Shown here: positions 22,648 to 35,930 of the stretch, in pieces
How positions within the stretch are numbered: the stretch's first letter is position 1
How the letters are laid out: each line of letters starts with the position of its first letter
Source: Macrocybe gigantea
Taxonomy: Eukaryota; Basidiomycota; Agaricomycetes; Agaricales; Callistosporiaceae
Direction: 5' to 3'
DNA length: 64,000 bases
Assembly: GCA_011319805.1 (NCBI GenBank)
Contig: SJRY01000076.1
Span: forward strand, 1-64,000
Position numbers and translations under genes: made by a program
The notes under the pieces: generated by a model
What the model was told of the DNA's origin: nothing
The model's input: only the letters and a program-made list of their open reading frames with translations
Database searches by the model: none

Positions 22648-25312
22648 CTATTCAATTCTGCCTCTGAGCCAGCTCAACAGCCCTTTCGTACCCTCTCGTT
22701 CCCAGACCCGTCGCTGCGGAACTCGGAATCTGAAGGGAAATGAGATTAAAAAAAAACAAGCAAAATTAAGGTGTAGATCATAGACGCGAAACAAACGGAG
22801 AGGAAACGTACGTGTTGCCATCGACCAAAAAGACGTCTAGCGGCAACAGACCGAGCTCCGGTGGAAGCTTGCCAATCTCGTTGTCCCTGAGATCGAGCTC
22901 CTCGAGCTTCCAGCCAGGCACGTCTCTGTTCCCCTTGAACATCATCGCGACGGCTTGGAACCCGTCAAGTGCCGCGACCTTGTTTCCGCGCAAGCGGAGA
23001 TGCCGGAGCCCTGTCCGTTCATCCGTCGCGAGGATCAGCGCGGCCAAGACGTCGGTCGTGAGCGCCGCGCTGCTCAGTGCGTTGTATGATAAATTCAACG
23101 TTCGCAATCTCGGGAAGAGCTTCGTTACGAGCGGAACGAGCGCCTCGGATGTGCGCGGTGGCGTGACGGTCCCTGGAGACGGTCCCGAGCGCGTGATCGT
23201 GACAAGATCCGGCAGACCGCACCCTTCGAGACTGAGCTCTTCCAGGCTCGGAAGCAAATCTGGCAGAGGCGTTGATGGGAGGCTGAACGACTTGTCCATG
23301 CGGCGGTTGATGAGGTTGAGGACCTTGAGTGTACCGGCAAAGGGCTGCGCCGCGAGCACCTCAAGGGGTAGCGTTGGTGCCGGAACGACAAGCTCGGTCT
23401 TGCTCGCGAGGTTGAGCGACGAGAGGGAGCTCACGAGGGAGAACGCCCTTGCGTGGATAGGAGCCTTCGACGGCGGCGCGGACGGCGGGAGGGTAAGTGT
23501 GTGCGTGGCCTCGGAGTAAAACTCGGGGCTGGACAGCGTCGGTGTGGATGTGCTCGGTTTGGGCGAATGCCCTGGCGTAGATGGTAGCCCGAGCCCCACC
23601 GGAGCTTTGGGTTTTGCGTCTTTGGGCTCCGCCGCGGCCGCTGCGGCTGCACGTGCCCTCCGCCTGCCACCCTCAGTTGAAAGGCCTTGCTCAGCCTCGA
23701 TCTCCCAAGCCTCCTTGACCACTTCAGGTTTTTTCTTGTTAAAGACACTCTGAGCGCTGGGCGGAACCGGACCATCGCCATCTACCTCGGGAGTCGGCGT
23801 AGGATGTCTTGCCACACGACTCTTTGAATTGCGCTCCAGCTCGATCTCCCAAGCCTCCTTGACGACCATATTGCCAATAACAACGCGGACAACACTCGGT
23901 AAAGGGCTCTCCATCGTAACGCCGTACTGAATTTGCTGTTTCATGCCACGCAATGCTTTCGCAACGGCTTTCTCCGTCACTTTCGTCTTGCCAAGATCAA
24001 GCAGTTGAAGAGTTGGGAACGGAGTTGCAGTGAATAACTCCGGAGGAAAGGCATCATCGTCGATTTGTGCTTGCTCGAGTTGCAATTCTTTCAGCTTCGC
24101 TAAGCCGCCAAGTGTCTGCAACAACGTTCGACAACATGGATCACCATACCCCAGGGGGTTGCCAGAAAGATCTAGCCTCGTCAGGCCCGGTGGAATCTCA
24201 AGATCGATTGTGCCTGCGCCAATTTTGTTGTGCGACACGTCGAGCGTAACTAGCCGAGGCAGAGGAGACGTTGCACGCGTGATGGTCGGAGCGAAAAAGC
24301 TGTTTCCGAAGGAAGAGTATCGCTTCGTGTTCCCACTGGGGGATTTAAAAGGTTCATTGAATGGGAGCACTGAGAGGTCGTTGTGCGAAAGATTCAGGGC
24401 GGTCAACTCGGGGAGGGCGAAGATGTTTGGGGGTAGGAAGGTCAAGTTGTTATGAGAAAGGTCCAGGACAGTGAGCGCGGTGAGATCGCCGAAGGTGGTT
24501 GGCAAAGACGTCAGTTTATTTTTGTGCAGCTGATGAAACGGAACAGGCACTTCATATTAACCCAAGGTAACACAAGAGGTCCGGATCAGACGTACATCGA
24601 CCGTTTTCAGGGAGCCAAAGAGAGATATCTCATGCTGAACTTGCTCGATCTCGTTATTCCATGCTTTCAAGACTTGCAAGTCCTGCGCCTCGAACCAGGA
24701 CGGCGCGTCCTGCTTACCCCGCCGATGAGGTGTCTCGGCGTTTGATGAATGCGGATAACTCGGTTCTTCTGGGACGGAGGAGAGCGGATCAGGCTTAACG
24801 CCTAGATGGATCTCAAACAAAATAGAAGGGATGCATTTCAACGAACGAGTTGCCAGATTAAGTGAACCTTGAGGTTGGTCGGCCATGGCCCTAATCATTG
24901 AGTTTCAGCAAGAAAAACGGAACCAATGAAGACATTTACCAGTGCTGCGAGCTCTCTCGATCGTCTCCCTGACGGACCACCGGCCAAGGATGTCCTCTTC
25001 CCGAGGAGCAGTGGCTACGGGAGATGCGTCCTCGAGGGAGATGAAATCGCCGTGCGCGCCGGCAGACCGCTGTTGCGCCTGCGCCTTCTTCGCCTCTGCT
25101 CTGCGCAGAGCGATGGCTTCCTTGATGCTCAGAGAGGGGCCAACGGATTCCTTAGTCTGGGAGCTTTGAGACGCTCTAGGCAAAGACACTGTGGCTCCTC
25201 TAGGTTTGGACGGCGTGACTTTTGGGCTCGGAGCGACGCGAGACTTGGAGGGCGTCGTCGGTGTGGCCTTGACTGGCGTGCGAGTAGAAGATGGCTGAGG
25301 AATACGGGACAT
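22648..25312 (-). CDS. Leucine-rich repeat protein (LRRC40-like)
   Basis: Protein of about 800 residues. The N-terminus (MSRIPQPSSTRTPVKATPTT) is basic, Pro/Thr-rich and probably disordered, with a short helix SIKEAIALRRAEAKK. After an intron (gtaaatg...cctcaag) come SLNLATRSLKCIPSILF and EAQDLQVLKAWNNEIE. A run of LRRs follows: LHKNKLTSLPTTFGDL, LTVLDLSHNNLTFLPPNIF, LTALNLSHNDLSVLPF, LVTLDVSHNKIG, LTRLDLSGNPLG. A long insert with repeated KEAWEIE motifs separates a second LRR set (LRTLNLSYNALS, LRHLRLRGNKVAAL, LEELDLRDNEIGKLP). The last exon, TFRVPQRRVWEREGTKGLL, ends at 22648. LRRs mediate protein contacts; no enzymatic domain is seen. Confidence 0.85.
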
Positions 25313-26036
25313 GATGGGTATGGGGAGAGCTCAGTCTATGTCGAAGTGACCTAAACCGTCCAATACGGATGGGCAGCCACCTAGTCACGTGGTATGGACG
25401 GAGGCAAGTCGACCCTGGTCCGTTCCGACTCGGTCGATTGGTTGCGTCTCCATTTTGTTAATTGGCACCGTCGTATGATAAAAGTTGTCCTGTTTGCGAC
25501 AATGTGCCAGATCTGCAACCTGAATCTGTTAGTGTGTAGGGCACATTCAGTCCGTCATGGGAGGAATCTTGAGATGATGACTTTACATCGCAATGCAATG
25601 CTCATGAGAAAGTTCATCAACGTCTGTTCGTCACTTGTGCAAAAGGGATAGACTACTCTTCAAACGGCAAACTTTTTCTCCCTGATCTGATTTCAGCTGT
25701 CAAGATGCAGGAGACTTGCTAACTCCGTGCAAATGGTGTGTACTCAATTTCTGAACTGGCTCAAACCAATTCGACATTATTGTTCAGTGCAAAGAGGAGC
25801 CCTTGTAATGATATTGTGCGCGCGGTGATGCATTGATGTTAATCGGAAGAACAAGGAAGTAAACGTGGCTTTTCCATAGGCAAATTCTTGTTCTTTTTTA
25901 TCATTGCTGATCTGCAGGGTTGGTTTGGTTTGGGGCGATGCGAAACACGGGCGCTGGGCTGAGTTTGAAATTGTTTGTGTGATTGCCCAAAGACAAACAA
26001 CACTGGTCTCGCCGTTACTTATACCTCCTCCTCGCC
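25313..26036. other. Divergent intergenic region (LRR gene / CRZ1-like gene)
   Basis: About 720 bp between divergent starts. Short open frames are not convincing. It should contain both promoters. Confidence 0.3.
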
Positions 26037-28588
26037 ATGGATCTCCACCAAGATTCCGCAAACTACATAAACGATATTGACAACATCGAGCTCCAGCCAC
26101 CGTCCCCGAGCTCACAACATATCGATCTCTACTACACAGCCAACAACTCCCGTTTTCCTCGCACTCCGATCTTTCTGACCATATCCAACCCTTCCCGTCC
26201 TTTTCAGAGGAAGCCTACGATCCGCACGAGTTCGACCATCCCGGCTCTGCCTCTTCTCTTCTCATGTTTGACGACGCTGCCGCGGCCGCCCCTTTCCAGC
26301 AGTTTGACTATCGCTCCCCTTCACCCGCTCATTCGGACAATGATGACACTAGATCCAGAGCGTCGTCGACTTCATCTAGCCACGCTCCCTACCAGCAGTA
26401 CAACGCGAATCCGACTATACCGTCATTCGAGAACTTGTCTTTCCGCTCTCCCGCCTGGTCCAACCACCAGCTGCCTCAGGCTCAGGCACAACCTAAACCA
26501 CCTTCCCCACCCCGTCTTGTTATGCCCGACCAACCACCTGTCCTTGTCACCCCAGACGGCAATTCCAGTGACGATCCAAATGCAGGTCCTAGGCTGCACA
26601 TAGTACCAGCTACGCCGATCAGTGGGGGAGCGACGGCGGCTAATCATGTCAACCAGGACTCCTACCCACAACCACTGGGATCTTTGCGCCAAAGTAGGTG
26701 AAATATGTTTTCTGATTTGTGATCCATCTTGTTCATCAGGCAATTTCACATCAGTAGTATCACTGGAACCCCATCACTCACAATGGCTCGACGTCGTCGA
26801 CAAATCAAATCCGACTTCCCGCTCCGTCTCCCCAGCACTCTCTTCAGGCACCGCGCCGGCGCCCTCACGCTCTCCGTCTGCCTCGCCTCAGCCGTTTCTG
26901 CCCTCTCTCCCTCCTACAGTCGACGCCGGGGATTCTAGCACGGACATGTCCTTCCTCGTCCCTCCGGTTCCCCGATCACGGAGCAAGTCTGATACATCCT
27001 TGGAGCCCCTCGATTGGAACAATCTGTTGCCTTCTTCTCAACAACAGCAGCCTCAACCACAGCCCCAACACTCTCCCTTTTTGAGCACGGCACACCCACC
27101 CACCTTGGGATCCAACTTCACCTTTGGATCCAGCTCCTCCAGCGCTCAGCAGCAGCAAGCGACACAACAACACCGTACGCACGACACTGACAATATAGAG
27201 ATGCATAACTTCCTCTCTCCCGACATGTCGGGCTTCAACAATCTTGGCCTCCGTCGGAGTAAATCCGACACTGGTGCAAGGTCAGGTGTTCACCGTGCTT
27301 CCAGGTCTGAAGATTACCGGTCTGGGAGTGGTCTTCTTGCACCCGGGCCCCCCGATTCCTCTTTTGCCCCTGGCGGGCTAGGTCTTGGTCTTGGAGGTGC
27401 AGGCAGTAGCTATCTGTACCAACAACCGTCGCAGCAGCAGCATCAGTCCCAGTTTTTATCGCCATTGATTGGCGCTGCCGGCCTCGGCACGAACGGTATG
27501 CGCGTGCCTGAGCTTATACGTGCTAGCCAATCGCAGCACCATCATTCCCAGTCCCTCTCCGTGTCTTCGACTCCCGGCGAGCTTGGCGTCTCTGTGAGCC
27601 GCCACATCCGCCGCGCCTCGTCGGGCTCGCGCTCCGAGCGCGGCAGTCCCGCGACCTGGAGTGAGCTCGCGGAGCACGGAGCTACTGGCGTGGTGTTCAG
27701 CGGATCTGGCTCGAACAGAGTGAGCCCGTACCCAAGTCCCAATGCGAGCCCGCGCATCCGGTACAACGAGTTGCGTGATCGGGACCAGCAGGACGCGTAC
27801 GAGTTTGGGAATAGCTTGAATGTACCGGGAACGGCGACCGGCTCGCGAGTGCCATCTTCAGCGGGAAGCGTGACAGGCGCTCCGCTGATGACGGTGTCCA
27901 AGCCGAATGTGACCACAGGGCGGACGGCCAACGCCAGCCAGAGGAGGAGAAAGCAAGAGGCTAACTTCAAGTGTCCTGTGCCAGGATGCGGTAGCACGTT
28001 CACGAGGAGTTTCAACCTGAAAGGTGCGACTCTTAGTCTTTTCTGGAACTTTTTGCGTCGCTGACAATGCATGTACAGGACACATCCGATCTCACAACGA
28101 GGAGAAACCATTCCAGTGTCATTGGCCAGGATGCGGGAAGGGCTTCGCGCGACAACATGATTGCAAGCGTCACGAACAGCTGCATACCAACTACCGACCA
28201 TTTGTCTGCGAAGGCTGTAATAAGCCGTTCGCCCGGATGGATGCTCTGAATCGACATCGTACGTTTGTCCCTCCGCATGATTATGTGCATACAGTCATGT
28301 TATAATCTCAATTCAGTTCGATCTGACGGTGGCGCGGAGTGCTTGAAAATGCAGGAGAGCAACAACGCCGCTGCACCTGAGGGATCGCCGTCCATCACAG
28401 GCAAGGGAGGGGCTACATCCATGTCATCGCCCAGCTCCAAACCGAACTCCGCGCTTCCATCATCAGAGAAGGCGCACGCACAGAATTACAGCCAAGGGCA
28501 CGGCGAGCCTCCCAACAATCCCAATTTGATACCCATGATGCCGAAAATGGAAGAGGCTTGGGGCGTTGGATTGAGCGTCGCACTATGA
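26037..28588 (+). CDS. CRZ1-like C2H2 zinc-finger transcription factor (one apparent 1-base frameshift)
   Basis: The start at 26037 gives [20 protein letters not shown]. The N-terminal 600 or so residues are Ser/Pro/Gln-rich with poly-Gln tracts, as in activation regions. Near the C-terminus are three C2H2 fingers: [19 protein letters not shown] with GHIRSH (split by an intron), [20 protein letters not shown] with HEQLH, and [19 protein letters not shown] followed by an intron and LRSDGG. Finger order and wording match the calcineurin-regulated CRZ1 group, so a role in Ca2+ and stress response is likely but inferred. At 26153-26156 the frame breaks (NNSR then [10 protein letters not shown]). 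One more T in the TTTT run repairs it. The tail ends at 28588. Confidence 0.82.
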
Positions 28589-30777
28589 CCATGGCGACTG
28601 CTCTCCATGCTCCGTCCTTTTACCGTTCGTCCCTCATCTCTTCTCGTCTTTTCTTGTTTATGCGCGTCAAGCTTTCCGGTCTGCTTCCGTGGCGTCATTC
28701 ATTTTAGTTTCTTTGCTTTAGAGGTTAAACGTGGGTTTATCGCTATTTCTGTTTTGCCTGCACTCTTTCTACCTCTACGGATATGCTGTATTTTTTTCTC
28801 GATCGCACAGTGCATCACATCAGGACTTTACCTTCTCTATCTTTTTTGCGTGTTTCCCTATACTTTCCCTCTTCCTTACTTACGAACGCCTCATCGCTTA
28901 TTGTTCCTCGTTTTATTTTTCGGAATGTATATATTTATTCAACCGCTGGTCCGCTCCGTTCTTTCTCTACTGCTTTACCTCTACCTTCTTTCATCCCTTA
29001 TGTTCGACGACACTCTCTTGGACACGCACCAGACGAACTAGAGCGATGACAGGGGAACACGGACGCTAGGTTTTCACTCTTCTCGGTCCTGCGTCCCTCA
29101 TGCTTTTTGGCCGTTGTCTATGTTTATCCCCTTTCCTGCTATCGATTTTTCGTTGTTCATTCATGACCTCCCATCACGCAGACTCGTCGACATATCATGT
29201 ATTGTATTAGAGGACGAAACTACATGCAGCAAACAATAATTTTTTCAAACTGGATTTTGGCGTTTTGACTTGTAGGTGACGAACACCGTTGGCACAGGAA
29301 CTCGACAGATGTGTGCAAAACCGTCATGATTCTGCAACAGTTCTTTCATGAATCTTTAAGGGGATATAGTCTATGTAATCGCAATAGCGCGTCTCGGGCG
29401 GCAGCCAGTCTCCTCCGACCGGCGAGTGCCTAACAGGGGCAGTTCCTGAACATCTCCGATCCGCTCCGAGCATGTACCCCATCTTTCTCTGGCCCCGACT
29501 AGCAATTGATTATGGGAAGTGAGTAGCAACCCCCATGGAGGGACTGAGGGAAAGCTCTCATCTCGCCGCTCGCTCTAACTGGGGAAATCACTAGGGTCTG
29601 ATATGATTATGGGGCTATGGCCAGCATAGGACTTTCAGAAATTGTAAGATACTGAGGTGAGAAGAGCGACGCTACGAACAATTTACTCGTACATCACGTG
29701 ACAAGGTTGATATGCCGTCCATGTCGGTATTAAGTCCAACAACTTCGTCAGAACCCTCTGTCTGATCTATGGGCGTCTCTGAATCCCTGGCCTTCTCGAG
29801 CTGTATTACATTTCTCACGAACCCCGGGTGGGGACGGATCTTGACAAGGACATCCATTTGCTCAACTTATTGTGGATAGTTTATTAGGGGCGAAACGAAG
29901 GCGTCTTCGTTTCGCCCGCTCGCGTTCAGCGGGAAAGAAAGTATGCTGCCTCCTCGCAAGTGCATCGCCTACGACGATAACAGACAACTTGATGATGGCA
30001 GTGCGGACATGATGAGCCATTTCGGCTGCCGTACTTCCTGAGGCAGTACAACTAAGCTCAGTCACCCTCAACATCGTGGCTTTCAAATTGTACGTTAAAC
30101 CTCAATTGCCCAAAGACGGCCAAAAGCCCACTCATTCTCACCACCGGCCAAAGGCAATGCATGCGGAGCCCCAAGTATGTTTGTAGGCGGTTACACAGCT
30201 AAATATCGGGAGCTTTTTTAGACGCTCATGACCTCATGACGCCCTTAGCGACGCCAGTCAGCTGTCATCCACTGGTCGGTGACATCTGCGTGACCGCTTC
30301 CTTGATGATGAGTTCGAGGCAAATGGCGTGAATGTCCCTACCATCCGGACATTGCAGGTCCCGCTCGATTCATTCATACTGACGTTCCACTCCAAGGCCA
30401 ATGAAAAACGAGTGTTCCCGTCTCCGGCTCCGCATATTTTGCCGGCTCGGCGTGCCCTGTGTCGATAAACTATGATGACTTGTCCGTCAACCAGAGTTGG
30501 GCGTCAAAAGCTGTCAAGCGTGTCGGACGTGGTGTCAAGCAACGCTACAACGGCTTAACAGAACGAACACCACTGAATGTTCTCCGAACTTATCGCTGGC
30601 AATGATTCGCCTGTCAATTATCTCAAAAAAATGATGAATGGTGGATGTTCATAAGGTCATACACGCCCTGTGGCCATCTTTCAGCCATCTTTCCTCTCCC
30701 TTCCTCGTTTCCTACGCACCGTAATTCAGACTTTCGACCTTCTTTTCAAAAGTGTACCTAGTTGGGCGCTGTGAAGA
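28589..30777. other. Long intergenic stretch with one perfect hairpin
   Basis: About 2.2 kb without a convincing gene. The first 500 bp are T-rich and look like the CRZ1-like 3' UTR. Two small minus-strand open frames (29672-29857 and 29862-30086) are not recognised. A perfect 13-bp inverted repeat lies at 29888-29917. The last few hundred bases probably hold the promoter of the MARVEL-like gene. Confidence 0.35.
29888..29917. repeat. Perfect 13-bp inverted repeat with 4-nt loop
   Basis: Left arm GGGCGAAACGAAG (29888-29900), loop GCGT, right arm CTTCGTTTCGCCC (29905-29917). The arms are exact reverse complements. It could form a strong hairpin in RNA or be a site for a dimeric protein. The function is unknown. 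Confidence 0.8.
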
Positions 30778-31740
30778 TGTCGTTCATCACAACATTTCGT
30801 CTTGTCGTTCTCTGTGAGTCACCCGCTTCGTGTCGTTGAGTACCACGGTTCTGCTAACATTTCTCCTCTCATCACAGATGTCTCCCTGTTTTTCAGCCTG
30901 ATTGTCCTGGGCTTGACAGCACACTGGACACAAGGAACGAGGGAAGAAGCAGTAGTGACCGATTTCGAGATCGTCGCTTTCGTGTCAAGCATATTCGCAA
31001 TCTGCATGATTCCCGCCTTGTGAGTTGGGACTGCGCCAGTTCTGTGACAAGTCTTATACAAATTTCGCGATCAGCATGATCGTGGCTGCTATCCGCAAAG
31101 GCGCTATCACGTCGATGATCGCCGTGGAGCTCGCTGCACTCAGTAAGTGCAAACACTGGCCCGGCGGAGGCGTTGAGACTGAACACGGCTTCACAGCCAT
31201 CATTTGGGTCTTGTATCTTGCTACTTCTGCTTTGATGGCACAGTGGAGCGTGCTCCTCTACCCTCTGGGATGCGGTGCGGTCAGACGTATGTCTTCCGCT
31301 TTGCATTTTGACTGGTGATCAAGCTAAGAGGACTTCATGCGGCTTTCTAGCAACTTTGAGGAGCTGGTGTCAACAGTTCTTCGTAATTGAAGCTCTATCC
31401 TTCATTATCTGGATTTCACGTAAGTGATATTTGGATCACCTGCCTCGGACGGAATGTCTTGATGTATCTTCAACTGAAAGTTTTCCTCTACACTGCGACG
31501 CTCCTCACATTCGCCATTGTCGGGCAGAGCCGCGGACACCGAGTCTGGACTATCAGCGTACCAGAGGCTGTATTTTTCCGTCAACAGAACCAAGAGCAAG
31601 GTCAGAATATGACCACGACGACATACACACAGTCCGTTGCCCCGATCCAAAATACGACCCTCGTTGGCGTTCCTTACAACTCTTACAATACGACGGTGCC
31701 TGCTGTCCAGCAACAGACTGGTCAATACCCTCAAGTTTGA
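30778..31740 (+). CDS. Four-helix membrane protein, MARVEL-like
   Basis: Small membrane protein typical of basidiomycete MARVEL-like families. Exon 1 MSFITTFRLVVL joins YVSLFFSLIVLGLTAHW (helix 1). EIVAFVSSIFAICMIPAF (helix 2) follows, then MIVAAIRKGAITSMIAVELA and IIWVLYLATSALMAQWSVLL (helix 3), FFVIEALSFIIWIS and LFLYTATLLTFAIVG (helix 4). The soluble tail is rich in Gln, Thr and Tyr (TTTTYTQSVAPIQN) and ends at 31740. Five short introns. Such proteins often sit in membrane microdomains or septal sites, but no role can be read here. Confidence 0.72.
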
Positions 31741-32408
31741 AGGGTACCCAAATTTCTAACGTCTTCTCGGCTTCTCGATACAAATCCTTCACTACTCGTC
31801 TTCCCTATGCTTCCATCTAATTTATTTTGTACCCGAACACAGAATCCTCACAGGACGAATGCGGCTATTCAAATCGCCAAATCAATCATCTGTGTATCCT
31901 TCAATGTAGTAGTTTAAAATTCCACCTGAGGACGGATTTTGACGATCAAAGCAAACTGTGCCACGCCTATGTCCCACAAGAGGGCGATGGTGTTTGGAAG
32001 ACCTGATTAGTCCTAGTATCCATCATGGCCTGTCACTGAATACAAGATCAGAAACGACTTAGAACTCTAAATATTAAAATCAGCCATCGATCAAATGAGC
32101 GAACTTGACCATTTTAAATCGACGAACTATCGTTCGTCATTCCGCAAGGCGTCAAATCCGAGCATACAAAATGTACAGTGGTAAAGGATAAAATAAAATG
32201 TTGTAAAGCCTCGAAAGCACGAGGCAGTAGAACGAAGCGTAAATCCTGGAATGTTGATGGGTATCGTGTGGTGAGATTGTGAAGACTGGAAATTTGACAA
32301 ATGACGATGAAGGAAGACCAGAAAAGAAAGAAGCGAATGAGTGAAAGCGTGCATTTAAAAGCGTGACATGCGAACGATTGAAACCGCAAAAGGCCGCGAT
32401 GAAACTGA
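31741..32408. other. Convergent intergenic region
   Basis: About 670 bp between the MARVEL-like gene end and the minus-strand zinc-finger gene end. Open frames here read through from the zinc-finger gene in another frame. AT-rich 3' UTR is the likely content. Confidence 0.3.
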
Positions 32409-33890
32409 CTACGCCCTCCTGCGAGGTTTTTTTGGCTTTGCTGCTGGGTTGTTGGTACACACGTTTGTATGTCGTGTGGCCGTCGATGGGGTCCCAAAGC
32501 GTTTGTCGCAGTACCGACACGCAAACGGTCTTCGACCAAAGTGTGAATTCATATGATCTGGGGCGAAATAAGCAACACGATCCGAACTTTCTGCGCAGGG
32601 ATGACTGACTGTCGAGGTTGTGTGGAGCAGTGAAGGTTGCCCCACATATTTCGCATTTTGTAACGGGTTCGTTGATACGTCTCTTAATCGATGCAGCCCT
32701 TATCTTGTCCCCACCCACAACCTCCTTGAAGTCCTGCGCTCGCAATGACTGGTCGATAGACAAGATGCCTTCCGAGGGGATGTAGGCCACGGACGTGATC
32801 ATTCTCCGTTTCTTCCTAGTCTTGAGAGTCGGAGGATCCTGTTCTGGGCACGTCACGATTATATGCGGCGGATGCGTACTCGATGCTGATGCATCAGCAA
32901 GGCTCGGCTCGGACTTGCCGCGTTCCGCCTCTGTGTCCGGTACAACGTCTTGGCCATTCTGAACAGGTTTCGGACTAGAGGACGTGTAATACGGAGAGCC
33001 GGATGCTGACCGTAACAAGTGGCTGAAATGCGAGTAAAATTGTGGAAGAATGGGGGAAAATGCGGTTTGGAATGCAGATGATGCCTCGGTAGGAGATATA
33101 TCAGAGGACGCGGAAACATAGCAGCTGTTATAGCTACTATCAGGTGTCACAGCATCTCGCTTCGTCAAGTCGCTGAGTGTTTGTGGAACAAGCGAATCCT
33201 GAGTCGCAAGTGTGGATGCTGCCCCCTTGGCAGCTTGCACACGCCCTGAAAATAATGACGATCCTTGACGCCTGGCGTAATAATCCTGAAAATTCACTAG
33301 GTCCTTGTCTCCAAAATCATCAATGTCGAGGTCCTCCATTGAAAGCCCCAGGATATCATCGTCGATCGCCTCTATCGGATACGTGTAATGGAGCTTTTCA
33401 GGCAAGTGGCTATGAAAGATCGTGTCCAATGGTGCTACCGTTCCGTTGGAAAGGAGTTGATTAGGGGAAAAGATGCCCTCAAAGGCCACGCCGGGCGAGC
33501 CATCGAGCATGGAATATGTCGGGCTCTGCGAATGGCTTGCGTTCGCTCCTATTCTAAGTCAAGGAAAACAATCACGACATACAACCGGCAGCACCCACCG
33601 TTGCTGTCATAGTCAGAGCAGTCCGAATAAGGACTGTTGTCGAACGCCCGGCTGAAATCTTCATAAGATGGAAGGTAAGCTTGTTTTCCGCTGCCCATAA
33701 AGACGACATCAGAGTCATATGCTAAATCGCAATCATAATTAGCGGACAGGCGATCGGGTTGAGTTTCTGCGCCACCTTCCACATAGTAAGCAACTTCAGA
33801 TTGAGCGGCCCAAGAGCCAGTGGATAAGTTGTCATGAGGGCGTAAACTGCCCGAAGGACATTGTACGAACTGGCCGGAATGAGAGAGCAT
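32409..33890 (-). CDS. Zinc-finger transcription factor 1 (C-terminal split C2H2 plus C2HC-like finger)
   Basis: Acidic, Ser-rich protein with its DNA-binding part at the C-terminus. Start MLSHSGQFVQCPSGSLRPHD, with an intron joining DSNGANASHSQSPTYS and MLDGSPGVAFEG. A basic stretch KTRKKRRMI is a possible nuclear signal. Finger 1, KCEICGATFTAPHNLD, is cut by an intron (gtcagt...ccccag) and continues NHMNSHFGRRP. Finger 2 is FACRYCDKRFGTPSTATRH with TNVC, ending in Cys instead of His. The basic tail is NPAAKPKKPRRRA. The split position is the same as in the gene at 35931-37325, so the two look like paralogues. Targets are unknown. Confidence 0.78.
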
Positions 33891-35930
33891 AGTTGTGGTA
33901 TTCCATGGCTTCGCAATGTTGTCGGTTTTATAACCAACGAGGGCCTCGGCATAGATTTCAGTGGCGTTCTAGTCATGAGTCAAGCCGAGATATTTACGGG
34001 GATTACGAAAGTAAATTCTACACGTGTAGAACATGCCTCGAGCAACTGGTGAGAGACCTCGAGTTATCGATTTCCAGTTCACAGATCCGCCGGAAGATCT
34101 CAACCATCGACGAAGGTGGGTGCGTATTTATTTATGATGTGGCTGTGCTGTTTATCCAAGTTTCGTTCGGACGTTATTGCCCTGTTCCCTCTTTGTTTTT
34201 TTGTTTTTGTCCTGCAAAAAACCTCGTCCTTTGCCTGACGTCTTTTGTTACATTGGCAGCTTGTCCGATGCATACCCAACATTTCTGCTGCTCCAAGTTG
34301 ATAGGGTTAGCAAATACCTTCCGAAGCATCACAAGCGCTCACGGCCATTCCCGCACGCAGATTTCGCCTGTTATAGGCAAAGAGCAAGTGATCTGACACA
34401 GGCGGATCGCTTGTCGAATTCGCTTGCGCTTGATCTGCTTTGATCAGGGCGAACGGATGACAGATAGTTCCTCAGACCCTCGTCGCTTCACCTGTGGACA
34501 ATAGGTCGTGAGCACCTGCCAGCAAACAGTAGATTGACTCAACGTATTCCCTTGGATCAACGAAAACGAATTTAACGGTTTTATCATCGCAGTATACGCA
34601 AATCAGCCGTCGCAGTGACTGATGCCAGGATGGTCCTTAACCATGCTCAGAAGCGCATTTTGTGAAGAGTAAAGAAGTTCCGTGGGTGTCGAACTTGTCA
34701 TTCATTGCCACCTTCATGGACCCACAAACGCAATGACTGTGCCGGAGCTTTCGCAGCAGAAATAGCGTAAATTCGATATGCAACCAAAGTTCTTCACTAC
34801 TGATTGATGGGCTCGTTAGTTGTCTCATCCAACAGCCAAGAGGGAAGTATTTAATGCAAGATCACTTGTGAAGTTCGTGCATGGAGGACGAGAAAAAAAA
34901 TTTAACAGCGAACTTGCCGTTCCAGAACGGACTGATTCGTTGGCATCGAATGATTGGCCGATGGATACCCATTAGGAATGCTCAGGAGCCAGTGAAGAGC
35001 AGGCCAGTTATTAAATCGACGATGAAGTCAAGACCACTGTTCGCGTTAGAACGACCCTTGCTATGAAACCCGCATAGAGCGAAATCTCGTTCGCTACTTG
35101 CACCGCTGATGCCAGCTGCACCATTCCGGAAGGCGCTGAATACCTAGGCGCACGGCTTGACCGCACGTGCCCCATACTGGCAGTGCACGTCCCGGCTAGG
35201 TGGGCGCCTATTCGTGCAGAACAGCGAGAATATTTCACCTTTTCATGTCGAATATCACGCGCCGAACGGGTTACGCACACCCACGCACTGCAACGCGCCT
35301 TGTCAGGCATTGATGGGCTTGTGTTCCGATCCCAAATTCAGGCCGGATATTAGGATAGGGTTCAAGCTCCCGTCATTAGCGCGTACGTTGGATTCCAACA
35401 GTGGTTCTTCTCCATCTTTGAAGGTTCTGCATAGAACATTGATGGCTGTGTGCCGCTGCTGAGAGACCAGGACAAAATTTTTTTTCTGTCTGCTTGTATA
35501 GCCTCCTGTCCAACATTGAGAACATGAGGCCCCCACCCGATCCGTCAAGTGTGCCAGTTCACATGATGATATCCGAGGTACAAGCGCTGGGCTCCACGAT
35601 TAGTTTCGCATACAATAAGTAGCAGGCCAGCCGTGCGCTAAATGGAACGTAAATACTGTGAGTCTAGTCAAATGAGATCTGGATGATGAAAGGCATGCAC
35701 TTGAGATGTAGGAACACAAAATCACGAAATCAAGAAAGCGGATGCAAAGAATGTATATGAGTAGCGTATAACAGAAAAGCGGGTGACAAAGAGTAAACGA
35801 ATGTATATATTATCATTATGTCATAAGAACAGACACAAAATGTCGAAACGGGGAATTTACAAGGCGGGATGAATGGATAAGGTTGCTGCTGAAAACGAGA
35901 ATAAGGAAATGATACAGGACTCAGATTGCG
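33891..35930. other. Gene-poor stretch between zinc-finger genes 1 and 2
   Basis: About 2 kb with only short, unrelated open frames on both strands. It probably includes the long promoter of zinc-finger gene 1 and the 3' region of gene 2. No transposon ends or RNA genes were seen. Confidence 0.35.

Noticed and set aside
22812..23519. Long plus-strand frame antisense to the LRR gene
   Set aside because: It lies fully inside the well-supported LRR gene on the other strand and has no family-like wording.
28607..29069. Overlapping hydrophobic plus-strand frames that look like membrane proteins
   Set aside because: They come from T-rich 3' UTR sequence after the CRZ1-like gene; three frames look equally hydrophobic.
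29672..30086. Two consecutive minus-strand frames with a basic RERAKRRRLR segment
   Set aside because: No recognisable domain, and part of the basic stretch is encoded by the hairpin arms. I could not link them by good splice sites.
33893..34396. 167-codon plus-strand frame
   Set aside because: No ATG start, no family resemblance, Cys-rich by chance in a T-rich region.
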